Shown piece by piece: positions 1 through 7,075 of a stretch of 64,000 nt of DNA. The position numbers and the translations under genes are program-made. The stretch is taken from positions 124,001 through 188,000 of the forward strand of contig JBGAGV010000016.1 of assembly GCA_044226525.1 (NCBI GenBank), in the 5' to 3' direction. The notes under the pieces are model-generated. The model did no database searches. It saw only the letters and a program-made list of their open reading frames with translations, and was not told the DNA's origin. The DNA comes from VFJQ01 sp044226525 (GTDB taxonomy: Bacteria > Verrucomicrobiota > Verrucomicrobiia > Chthoniobacterales > Chthoniobacteraceae). Each line of letters begins with the position of its first letter. Within the stretch, counting starts at the first letter, position 1.

Positions 1-86
1 GAAAATATCAGCCACTTCGCGAAGCAGAGATTCAAAGGAAACGCGCGCCTGCAGAGTGACTCCCTCTGCGCAGCAGCCATCGTTTT

Positions 87-128
87 CGTCATTCGAGCTT
101 CGTCATTCGAGCTTCGTCATTCGAGCTT
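87..128. repeat. Three perfect 14-bp tandem copies
   Basis: The 14-mer cgtcattcgagctt occurs three times head to tail with no mismatches, ending about 30 bases before the start of the cupin gene. It lies where a promoter or operator would be expected. Three identical copies could be slipped-strand duplication or repeated binding sites; the sequence does not say which. Confidence 0.85.
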
Positions 129-157
129 CCCGCTCAATTCCCAAAACACCAGCCACC

Positions 158-517
158 ATGCCTTCACCCATTTGCCCCGCGAATACCGGTGACGTCCTCG
201 AGCAAGCCTGGGGCCGCATTGTGTGGAGTGCTTCGAGAGCGCTGGGCAACTCCTCTACCATGACATTCGGCCGCGTCGTGCTGCGCACCGGCCACGGCAG
301 CCCGCGCCATCGCCACCCCAACTGCGACGAAATCCTCCACGTGCTCTCCGGCCAGGTAGAACATTCGCTCGGCGACGCCTTCTTCACGCTCGGCCCGGGC
401 GATACGATCTCGATCCCGACCGGACAGTGGCACGGTGCCCAGGTGCTGGGCGATTCGGATGCCGAGATGATCATCTGCTTTTCGTCAGCCGACCGGCAGA
501 CGGAGTTCGAGCAGTAG
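158..517 (+). CDS. Single-domain cupin protein
   Basis: A protein of 119 residues with both cupin signatures. The first is GHGSPRHRHPNCDEILHVLSG, supplying two His and one Glu as metal ligands. The second is GDTISIPTGQWHG, supplying the last His. An upstream in-frame ATG exists, but the residues it adds are encoded by the 14-bp tandem repeat, so ATG 158 (MPSPICPANTG) is the better start. Small cupins of this type bind a divalent metal and act as dioxygenases, isomerases or sugar/ligand-binding proteins; nothing here fixes the substrate. There is no signal peptide, so it is cytoplasmic. The next gene, dsbD-like, begins 71 bases downstream on the same strand. Confidence 0.8.
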   Translation: MPSPICPANTGDVLEQAWGRIVWSASRALGNSSTMTFGRVVLRTGHGSPRHRHPNCDEILHVLSGQVEHSLGDAFFTLGPGDTISIPTGQWHGAQVLGDSDAEMIICFSSADRQTEFEQ

Positions 518-588
518 CCCTCTTTCTTTCAAAGCCCTCACTGCACGGGCGATTTGACCCTTTTGCCCCGCGCGCTATCCACGCTCCC

Positions 589-2697
589 ATGACCCTGTTC
601 GGCCGCCTCTTTCTGCTCAGCCTTCTGGCGCTGCTCACCCCAGCCCATGCCCAATTCTCCTTCGCCGGTGCGGGCGATCACGTGAAGACCAGCCTCGTGG
701 CGGACACGGCTGCGATCGAAGCAGGGAAACCCTTCACCGTCGGCGTGCGCTTCGAGATCGCCGAGACGTGGGACATTTATTGGCGCTTCGGCGGCGACAT
801 CGGGCTGCCCACCCGCGTGGAATGGGAGCTACCCGAAGGTTTCCACGCCGGGCCGTTGCAATGGCCGCTTCCGGAAGCCCACCTCGCCGATGGGGACATC
901 ATGAACTACATCTACCGGCACGAGGCGGTGCTCTTGGCGGAGATCACCCCACCCGCGCAATTGCCGACCGGCACGATCTCCCTGAAGGCCAAGCTGAACT
1001 GGCAGATGTGCGACCCGAGCACGTGCATCCCGGCCAATTCCGTCGTGACACTGGCGCTTCCCTCGGGCGCAGGTAGCCCGGCGAATCAGGAACTTTTCGC
1101 CAGGACGCGCGCGCAACTACCTAGGGAAGAACCGCCGCCCTTCCGCGCCGAGTGGACTGTGAAACCCGAGGTCTTCACCGTGAAAGTCAGCGGGTTACCC
1201 CAGGACGCGAAGCTCGAGTTTTTCCCCATCCCGCCCGCCGAATCAGAAGCAAAACCGCAGCGCCCAAAGATCGCAGGCGACACCATCACGGTCCCAATCG
1301 TGAGCGGAGGCGCAGCCGACACGACGTGGACCGGGTTGCTGGTGGCCAAAATCAGCGATGGCCCGCGCACGGGTTGGATGATTTCGCCGACCGGCAAACC
1401 CGCTCCCACGGCGCCAGATGCGACGACTTCTTCCTCTACGATGGGAATGCCTGCGCAAACTGCGCCTCCTCGCTTTGGTTTGTTCGGAGCGTTGTGGGCC
1501 GCGCTGCTCGGCGGCCTCATCCTGAACTTGATGCCGTGCGTTCTCCCCGTCATCGCGCTGAAGATTTTTAGCTTCGTGAGCCAGGCGGGTGAACATCCGG
1601 AACGGGTTTTCCGTCTCGGAATCGCATTCGTCGCGGGGGTGTTCGTCTTTTTCCTCGGCATCGCAGGGTTGGCAATCGGACTGCGCGCGGCAGGACAGGG
1701 GTTCTTCTGGGGCATGCAATTCGCCGACCCACGCCTCATGCTCGCCCTCGTCGCGCTGGTGGTGCTGTTTGCACTGTCGATGTTCGGCGTTTTCGAGATC
1801 ACCCTCGGCGGTGCGGAAAACACACTCGGCGCGCTCTCACGCAAGGAAGGCTACGGCGGCGCATTTGTGCACGGGCTCTTCACCACGCTCCTTGGCACTT
1901 CATGCACGGCGCCGTTTGTCGGGCCGGTGCTCGGTTTTGCCGTGACGCAACCTCCCCTCGCCATCGTCGCTATTTTCCTGGCCATGGCCGCGGGCATGAG
2001 CCTGCCCTATTTTCTGCTCACGTGGCACCCTGCCTGGATGCGTTTTCTACCCAAGCCCGGCATGTGGATGGAGCGCTTCAAACAACTCATGGGCTTCGTG
2101 CTCCTCGCCGTTGCGGTGTGGTTGCTCGGTGTCTTCGGCAAAACCCGCGGTGCCGATGCGTCCGCCGCCGCTGGCTGGCTGCTGCTCTTTCTGGCGCTGG
2201 CGGGATGGATCTTCGGCGCGGGCGGCCGGCGCTGGTGGGCGATCGCCCTGGCCCTCGCCACCCTCGGAATCGGCACATGGCTTTTCCTCCCCGACGCCCT
2301 CCACAAAGGCGTCCCCACCGAAGCCGGCACGCAACCAAATGCAGTGGGCATCGCATGGGAAAAGTTCACCCCCGAGCGCGTCGAAAAAGCGCGCCAAGCC
2401 GGACAGCCTGTCTTCATCGACTTCACTGCGGAGTGGTGCGTGAACTGCAAGGTGAACGAAAAAGGGGTGATCAACACCGCCCCTGTAGCCGCCGTGCTCA
2501 AGGAGAAGAACGTCCTCACTCTCCGCGCCGACTGGACCGACTTCGATCCAGTCATCACCGAGTGGCTAAAAAAATTCGAGCGCATCGGCGTCCCGCTCTA
2601 CGTGCTCTACCGCCCCGGCGAAGAAAAGCCGTTCGTTTTCCCCGAATTACTCACCACCAACCTGCTCCTCGGAGAACTCGGCAAAATCCAGCGCTGA
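589..2697 (+). CDS. dsbD: DsbD-family thiol:disulfide interchange protein
   Basis: A 702-residue membrane protein with the three-part DsbD layout. It has a signal peptide (MTLFGRLFLLSLLALLTPAHA) and a periplasmic N-terminal domain containing the MCDPSTCIP cysteine pair. A hydrophobic core of about eight helices follows, with the redox cysteines in LMPCVLPVIALK and GTSCTAPFVGP. A C-terminal periplasmic thioredoxin domain has WCVNCK. The family passes electrons from cytoplasmic thioredoxin through the membrane to periplasmic thiol proteins, including cytochrome c maturation and copper-handling factors. The open frame extends upstream through the cupin gene, but ATG 589 gives the signal peptide and is the real start. 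Reduced cysteines could serve the Cys-rich peptide and the CxxCH proteins encoded nearby; that link is inference. Confidence 0.93.
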   Translation: MTLFGRLFLLSLLALLTPAHAQFSFAGAGDHVKTSLVADTAAIEAGKPFTVGVRFEIAETWDIYWRFGGDIGLPTRVEWELPEGFHAGPLQWPLPEAHLADGDIMNYIYRHEAVLLAEITPPAQLPTGTISLKAKLNWQMCDPSTCIPANSVVTLALPSGAGSPANQELFARTRAQLPREEPPPFRAEWTVKPEVFTVKVSGLPQDAKLEFFPIPPAESEAKPQRPKIAGDTITVPIVSGGAADTTWTGLLVAKISDGPRTGWMISPTGKPAPTAPDATTSSSTMGMPAQTAPPRFGLFGALWAALLGGLILNLMPCVLPVIALKIFSFVSQAGEHPERVFRLGIAFVAGVFVFFLGIAGLAIGLRAAGQGFFWGMQFADPRLMLALVALVVLFALSMFGVFEITLGGAENTLGALSRKEGYGGAFVHGLFTTLLGTSCTAPFVGPVLGFAVTQPPLAIVAIFLAMAAGMSLPYFLLTWHPAWMRFLPKPGMWMERFKQLMGFVLLAVAVWLLGVFGKTRGADASAAAGWLLLFLALAGWIFGAGGRRWWAIALALATLGIGTWLFLPDALHKGVPTEAGTQPNAVGIAWEKFTPERVEKARQAGQPVFIDFTAEWCVNCKVNEKGVINTAPVAAVLKEKNVLTLRADWTDFDPVITEWLKKFERIGVPLYVLYRPGEEKPFVFPELLTTNLLLGELGKIQR

Positions 2698-2709
2698 ACC
2701 AGCACAGAC

Positions 2710-3012
2710 TCAGCGCGGCTCCCGCAACGCCTTCTTCAAGCGATTCCTCGCTTCATCGCGGAGGGCAAGCTCCTCGCCTTGCGGATGCTCATGGCATTTG
2801 CCGAGCGCCTTTCCGAGAAACTCCACCTGGTCGCGATACCGCCGACACCACAGGCAGATCCGGTAATGAAACCACATCTGCACCCGCACCCGCCACGGCA
2901 GCGGGCCATCGCGCTCCTGCGAAATGAGCCGCGTCATGTCGTGACACTTCGGCGTGTGCTCCGCGATCCACATCACGATGCGATAGCCCAAGCTATTCTT
3001 CGGCTCGCTCAT
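2710..3012 (-). CDS. Putative zinc-finger anti-sigma factor
   Basis: A 100-residue cytoplasmic protein whose ATG overlaps the stop of the sigma factor gene by four bases (ATGA), so the two are translationally coupled. It carries HTPKCHDM followed about 35 residues later by HYRICLWCRRY, a His/Cys arrangement like the zf-HC2/ASD fold of anti-sigma factors, which bind their ECF sigma and release it on redox or metal stress. A second His/Cys pair (KCHEH) follows. No membrane segment is present, so if it is an anti-sigma it is a soluble sensor (RsrA/ChrR-like logic). The overlap with a sigma gene is the strongest evidence; sequence similarity alone is modest. Confidence 0.7.
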   Translation of the reverse strand: MSEPKNSLGYRIVMWIAEHTPKCHDMTRLISQERDGPLPWRVRVQMWFHYRICLWCRRYRDQVEFLGKALGKCHEHPQGEELALRDEARNRLKKALREPR

Positions 3013-3617
3013 TGCGGCGCACCTCCCGCCTCGTCGGCAAAATAATTCAGCTCGAGACACTGCCGCAGCGCCATGCGCGCCCGATGCAGCATCACCCACA
3101 GATTGGCGTCGGACACGTTCAACTGCTCGCAGATCTCTCGGCTCGGCACGTCGTCCATTTCACGCAGCGTGAAGACCGCCGCTACTCGCTCCGGCAGCTT
3201 GCCGACACACGATTGCAGAGCCGCCCAGAATTCCGATCGCTCCATCGCTTCACCCGCCGGCTGCCACTCGATTGGTCCCCGTTCGTGAATCCAATAATCT
3301 CCTTGATCGAACTTATCCGCGTGCTCGTCGCGAAAAAACTCCAGGTCCGTGAACGTCATTTCGCGGCCGAGCTTGCGAAAATAATCGCACACCTTGTTTT
3401 TCAAAATCCCCACCAGCCAGCTCCGCTCCGAAGCGCGGCCCGCAAACGCCTGCTGCGTGCGAATCGCCGCGAGTAACGTTTCCTGGACCAGATCCTCTGC
3501 CACTTCCGCGCGCCGCACCCGCATGAAGGCATAGCGATACAGGCAGTCGCCATGCTCATCGACCCAGCGATCGGGATCGACGCTGGCAGGCAGAGCGGAT
3601 GGAGACGGAGGTTCCAT
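3009..3617 (-). CDS. ECF-type RNA polymerase sigma factor
   Basis: A 202-residue sigma-70 family protein. Region 2 is visible around residues 20-85 (DCLYRYAFMRVR, AEDLVQETLLAAIR, SWLVGILKNKVCDYFRK). Region 4 lies around residues 135-190 (LPERVAAVFTLREMDDVPSREICEQLN, SDANLWVMLHRARMALR). The linker between them is long and acidic (about 45 residues). The start at 3617 (MEPPSPSALPAS) is preferred over longer in-frame options, which run into the ndh promoter region. It is transcribed divergently from ndh across a 103-bp gap and forms an operon with the downstream anti-sigma gene. Likely role: switching on its own locus and nearby genes in response to a signal sensed by the anti-sigma. Confidence 0.93.
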   Translation of the reverse strand: MEPPSPSALPASVDPDRWVDEHGDCLYRYAFMRVRRAEVAEDLVQETLLAAIRTQQAFAGRASERSWLVGILKNKVCDYFRKLGREMTFTDLEFFRDEHADKFDQGDYWIHERGPIEWQPAGEAMERSEFWAALQSCVGKLPERVAAVFTLREMDDVPSREICEQLNVSDANLWVMLHRARMALRQCLELNYFADEAGGAPQ

Positions 3618-3685
3618 GAAACAGCTCGCAACGAAGCAGGAACGGCCTCGCGACACAAGCCGCCGAAAAAAATCTGTCAGCTCGT

Positions 3686-3714
3686 TGTAAGGATTCGCGA
3701 GTCGCCGCGACGAA
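3686..3714 (+). promoter_or_regulatory. Candidate ECF-type promoter before ndh
   Basis: TGTAAGG, 15 bases, then CGACGAA. The same TGTAAGG-N15-CGAC layout recurs before the DoxX gene at 5066-5094. The downstream element ends six bases before the ndh ATG, so transcription from it would give a leaderless or nearly leaderless mRNA. Assignment to the adjacent ECF sigma is inference. Confidence 0.4.
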
Positions 3715-3720
3715 ACTCGC

Positions 3721-5070
3721 ATGTCCACGAATAAAACACGCGTCCTCATCCTCGGCGGAGGTTTCGGGGGCCTATATGCAGCTCTCGAGTTCGAAAAGCG
3801 GCGCGACCCAGATCTCGAAGTCACCCTCATCAGCCAGGACAACTTTTTCCTTTTCACCCCCATGCTGCACGAAATCGCCGCCAGCGATCTCGACGCAACC
3901 GACGTCGTCAACCCCATCCGCAAGATGCTGCGCTACGTCCGCTTTTTCGCGGGCGATGTGCAGGAGATCGATTTGAAGCGGCAACGCGTCGTGGTGGCCC
4001 ATGGTTTCGATCTCCATACCCATGCGCTGGAATACGATCACCTCGTTTTCGGCCTCGGCTCGGTCACGAATTTCTACAACATTCCCGGTCTCGCCGAGCG
4101 TGCGCTCACCATGCGTTCGCTCCACGACGCGCAACAACTGCGCAATCGGCTCATCGCGCATCTTGAAGAAGCCGACACCGAATGCGCGGCGAAGGATCTC
4201 GAACCGCTGCTCACCTTCGTCGTCGCTGGCGGCGGCTTCGCCGGCGTGGAGACCATCGGTAGCATCAATGATTTCCTGCACGAGGCCCTGCCATTTTATC
4301 CCAACATTCCCCGCGACCTGGTGCGCGTCGTCCTCGTGCATCCGGGCGATCATCCCTTACCCGAGCTGGGCAAACCCCTCGGCCACTATACCGCGCAGCA
4401 GCTCGCCTGGCGCGCCGTCGAAATTCACGCGAACAAAAAAGTCAAGGCGGTCACCCCGCGTGAAATCGAGCTCAGCGACGGCACACGCTTCACCAGCTTC
4501 ACGCTCGTGTGGACTGCGGGCGCTTCGCCGAATCCCACGCTCGATTTCGCCGATGTGCCGAAGGAGCGTGGACGCATCAAGGTGAACGCCGAGATGGAAG
4601 TCGAGGGGCATCCGAATATCTGGGCGCTCGGCGACTGCGCCATGGTGCCCGACGTGAACCAGCCAGGCGGCTATCACCCACCGACTGCGCAGCATGCCTC
4701 GCGGGAAGGCGTGGTGCTCGCGCGAAACATTCTCGCCCGCATCGCCGGGCGGCGGTTGAAACCGTTCCGTTTCAAGACGCTCGGCCTGCTCGCTTCCATC
4801 GGGCGGCGCACCGGAGTGGCCCGCATCTTCGGCCTGAATTTTTCGGGCTTTATCGCATGGTGGCTCTGGCGCACCATTTACCTCATGAAGCTGCCGCGCA
4901 CCGAAAAGAAGATTCGGGTCGCGTTGCAATGGACCCTCGACATCTTCTTCTCAAAGGACTTCGTCCAATCTCTTCACCAGCGCTCCCGCGTGATCTCCAG
5001 CGATGAACCGGCGCGGCCTGCCCTGCGCGTGGCCTGCCAGCCTCCGGAAAATTCTTCCGTCGCCGTGTAA
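3721..5070 (+). CDS. ndh: Type II NADH:quinone oxidoreductase-like flavoprotein
   Basis: A 449-residue pyridine nucleotide-disulfide oxidoreductase. The FAD-binding Rossmann motif is GGGFGGLYAALEFE near residue 12. A second dinucleotide site is VVAGGGFAGVE near residue 165, the FAD-contacting segment is NIWALGDCA, and PPTAQHASREG is the quinone-site region typical of NDH-2. A C-terminal hydrophobic/amphipathic stretch (FSGFIAWWLWRTIYLMKLP) probably anchors it to the inner membrane. NDH-2 enzymes pass electrons from NADH to quinone without pumping ions. The gene is divergent from the sigma/anti-sigma pair and 45 bases upstream of the DoxX gene, so it is probably co-transcribed with the peptide/MNIO cluster. 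A specialised role for a paralogue in redox or metal stress is possible but unproven. Confidence 0.9.
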   Translation: MSTNKTRVLILGGGFGGLYAALEFEKRRDPDLEVTLISQDNFFLFTPMLHEIAASDLDATDVVNPIRKMLRYVRFFAGDVQEIDLKRQRVVVAHGFDLHTHALEYDHLVFGLGSVTNFYNIPGLAERALTMRSLHDAQQLRNRLIAHLEEADTECAAKDLEPLLTFVVAGGGFAGVETIGSINDFLHEALPFYPNIPRDLVRVVLVHPGDHPLPELGKPLGHYTAQQLAWRAVEIHANKKVKAVTPREIELSDGTRFTSFTLVWTAGASPNPTLDFADVPKERGRIKVNAEMEVEGHPNIWALGDCAMVPDVNQPGGYHPPTAQHASREGVVLARNILARIAGRRLKPFRFKTLGLLASIGRRTGVARIFGLNFSGFIAWWLWRTIYLMKLPRTEKKIRVALQWTLDIFFSKDFVQSLHQRSRVISSDEPARPALRVACQPPENSSVAV

Positions 5071-5094
5071 GGAATCCCGCGGCCCTCCGACTCA
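5066..5094 (+). promoter_or_regulatory. Candidate ECF-type promoter before doxX
   Basis: TGTAAGG, 15 bases, then CGACTCA. It matches the element before ndh in both halves and spacing, and overlaps the last codons of ndh. The start codon of the DoxX gene is 22 bases further on. Confidence 0.4.
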
Positions 5095-5115
5095 TTTCTC
5101 ACTTCGCACCCACTC

Positions 5116-5649
5116 ATGAAAATCAATTCGCTCATCTCGCTCGCGCGAAAGGCTTACGCGCTCCTCATCAGGATCGCTTCGTCGCTGCAATCGCCTGTTT
5201 TGTTCGTCGTCCGGCTCTACTGGGGCTGGTCGTTTTTCCAGACCGGCAAAGGCAAACTTTCGGACCTCTCGAAAGTCACCGCGTTCTTTACGGATCTCGG
5301 CATTCCCTTTCCCGGCTTCAACGCCTTCCTCGCCGGCACCACGGAATGCGTCGGCGGATTACTCCTGCTGGCCGGCCTCGCCTCGCGCGTCACCACCATC
5401 CCACTCATCGTCACGATGGTGGTCGCATACATCACCGCAGATTCCGAAGCGCTGAAAAACATCTTCAGCGAACCCGATAAGTTCCTCACCGCCGATCCCT
5501 TCCTCTTCCTCTTCGCGTCTGTGCTCGTCCTGGTCTTCGGCCCGGGCGTGTTCTCTCTCGACTACCTGCTCGGTCGAAAGCTCGCCGTTCCAAAATCCGA
5601 CGCCAATACCGAAACACCCGCAGATTCCCGCCCCCGGGTCGTTGCGTGA
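5116..5649 (+). CDS. DoxX-family membrane protein
   Basis: A 177-residue inner-membrane protein of the DoxX family (PF07681). It begins with an amphipathic stretch, then VRLYWGWSFFQTGKGKL, the characteristic first helix and loop. Three further helices include FPGFNAFLAGTTECVGGLLLLAGLASR and PFLFLFASVLVLVFGPGVFSLDYLL, and a short polar tail ends the protein. DoxX proteins are four-helix quinone- or thiol-linked membrane subunits. DoxX genes are common neighbours of MNIO/DUF2063 gene sets, where they have been called BufD. It lies between ndh and the Cys-rich peptide gene, all on the same strand, which supports a membrane or redox role in that system. Confidence 0.88.
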   Translation: MKINSLISLARKAYALLIRIASSLQSPVLFVVRLYWGWSFFQTGKGKLSDLSKVTAFFTDLGIPFPGFNAFLAGTTECVGGLLLLAGLASRVTTIPLIVTMVVAYITADSEALKNIFSEPDKFLTADPFLFLFASVLVLVFGPGVFSLDYLLGRKLAVPKSDANTETPADSRPRVVA

Positions 5650-5864
5650 ATTTTTCACGGGAATAAATATCGATGCTTGTCGTCCAATTTTCCGCCGCTA
5701 GACGAGTGAAACTCTGCATCCGATTCCCCCTTCCTTCCGTAATGATCGGCAATCTTCCAACTCCTCTCGCCGCCATTCACCAGACACCCTGAACCCTTTT
5801 GATCTCGCGCGTCCCACTCGGGACAACCGCGGATTCAAAAACCAGAAAACAAAAACAAACACAC

Positions 5865-6143
5865 ATGAACAAGACCAAGACCCTCCTCGCGGGCGCTGCG
5901 CTCGCGGGCATCATCACCGGCGGCTTTGCCGCGAAATCGAACGCTGCCACCAACGGTGCGCCGCAGTTCAAGAAAGCCTCCGCTGACGCTGGCGTCCTCG
6001 CCGACGACAAGAAGGCCGACAAGCACGACTGCAAGGGCAAGAACGACTGCAAGGGCAAAGGCGGCTGCAAGTCCGGCGACAACGGCTGCAAGGGCAAGAA
6101 CTCCTGCAAGGGCAAGGGCGGCTGCAAGTCCGAACACAAGTAG
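5865..6143 (+). CDS. Cys-rich secreted bufferin-like RiPP precursor
   Basis: A 92-residue protein. Residues 1-28 form a signal peptide (MNKTKTLLAGAALAGIITGG, then FAAKSNA), as in bufferin precursors, which keep a Sec-type leader. A short linker follows, then a core with six cysteines at residues 56, 62, 68, 75, 81 and 87. The core is two copies of a 19-residue unit, CKGKNDCKGKGGCKSGDNG and CKGKNSCKGKGGCKS plus a tail, and the duplication is visible in the DNA with a 57-base offset. The genes for an MNIO and its DUF2063 partner follow directly. In this family the MNIO converts cysteines to thiooxazole or related copper-binding groups. The Lys/Gly/Cys core differs from textbook BufA peptides and may define its own subtype. 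A metal-storage role is inferred, not shown. Confidence 0.85.
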   Translation: MNKTKTLLAGAALAGIITGGFAAKSNAATNGAPQFKKASADAGVLADDKKADKHDCKGKNDCKGKGGCKSGDNGCKGKNSCKGKGGCKSEHK

Positions 6144-6160
6144 GCCTTAGCCTCACTTCG

Positions 6161-6190
6161 GGAGCTCCGGTCTTCTACGGCCGGAGTTCC
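6161..6190 (+). terminator. Intra-operon hairpin between peptide and MNIO genes
   Basis: ggagctccgg, a 10-base loop, then ccggagttcc form a 10-bp stem with a single G-U pair. It starts 17 bases after the peptide stop codon and lies 33 bases before the MNIO start. There is no immediate T-tract (a run of Ts appears about 20 bases later). It therefore fits a leaky attenuator or an mRNA-stabilising 3' end that keeps precursor expression above that of the enzymes. Confidence 0.65.
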
Positions 6191-6223
6191 TCCTCCTTGC
6201 AAGGCCCCCCTCTTTTTTCCGTG

Positions 6224-7075
6224 ATGTCTGCCACCCGCTTCACCAATCACACCGACTACGGCGTGGGCATCGGTCTGCGTATTCCGCATTACCAGCACAT
6301 CATTGAGCGAAAGCCGGGCGTCGATTGGTTCGAGATTATCTCGGAAAATTACATGATCGATAATGGGCGCCCGCTGCACGTCCTCGATCAGATCCTCGAA
6401 AATTACCGCGTCGTGCAGCATGGGGTGTCGATGTATTTCGGCAATACCGCCCGGCCAAATCGCGAGCACCTGCGCAAGCTCAAGAGGCTCACCAAACGCA
6501 CGCAGACCCCTTGGGTGAGCGATCACCTCTGCTGGGGCAGCGTCGATGGCCGCTACACGCACGATCTGCTGCCGATGCCTTACACCTGGGAAGCCATCGA
6601 ATTCACCGCGCGTAATATCCGTGAGGTGCAGGATTTCCTCGAACTTCCCGTCGCGGTGGAAAACGTGAGTAGTTACGCGGAGTTCCACACGTCGGAGATG
6701 ACCGAGTGGGAATTTCTGAACGAGGTCGTGGAGCGCGCCGACTGCGGGATTCTGCTCGACGTGAATAACATCTACGTCTCGTCGCAGAACCACACTTTCA
6801 ACCCAATGGACTACGTGGATGCCTTGCCCGCGGAACGCGTGGCGCAGATTCACCTGGCGGGGCACACGCGCTACGAGCGCTACATTCTCGATACCCACGA
6901 TCATCCGGTAATCGATCCCGTCTGGAAACTTTACGCTCGCGCCATCGAGCGCTGCGGACGCACGGCGACGCTGCTTGAGTGGGACGACAAAATCCCGAGC
7001 TTCGACGAAGTGCACCGCGAAGCCCTCAAGGCCACCCGCTTTTTACCCGATGCCAAAGGTCGCGCCGCCGCGTAA
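6224..7075 (+). CDS. bufB: MNIO-family (DUF692) peptide-modifying iron oxidase
   Basis: A 283-residue TIM-barrel protein of the DUF692/MbnB family of multinuclear non-heme iron oxidases. The conserved metal-ligand and active-site segments are all present: GVGIGLRIPHY, WFEIISENYM, VQHGVSMYFG, WVSDHLCWG, VAVENVSSY, GILLDVNNIYV, IHLAGH, TDTHDHPV-like DTHDHPVIDPVW and LLEWDDKIP. ATG 6224 (MSATRFTNHTDYG) is the likely start; a GTG lies directly before it. These enzymes oxidise cysteines of a precursor peptide, here presumably the six-Cys peptide just upstream. The gene overlaps the DUF2063 gene by 26 bases, the usual BufB-BufC arrangement. Confidence 0.93.
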   Translation: MSATRFTNHTDYGVGIGLRIPHYQHIIERKPGVDWFEIISENYMIDNGRPLHVLDQILENYRVVQHGVSMYFGNTARPNREHLRKLKRLTKRTQTPWVSDHLCWGSVDGRYTHDLLPMPYTWEAIEFTARNIREVQDFLELPVAVENVSSYAEFHTSEMTEWEFLNEVVERADCGILLDVNNIYVSSQNHTFNPMDYVDALPAERVAQIHLAGHTRYERYILDTHDHPVIDPVWKLYARAIERCGRTATLLEWDDKIPSFDEVHREALKATRFLPDAKGRAAA

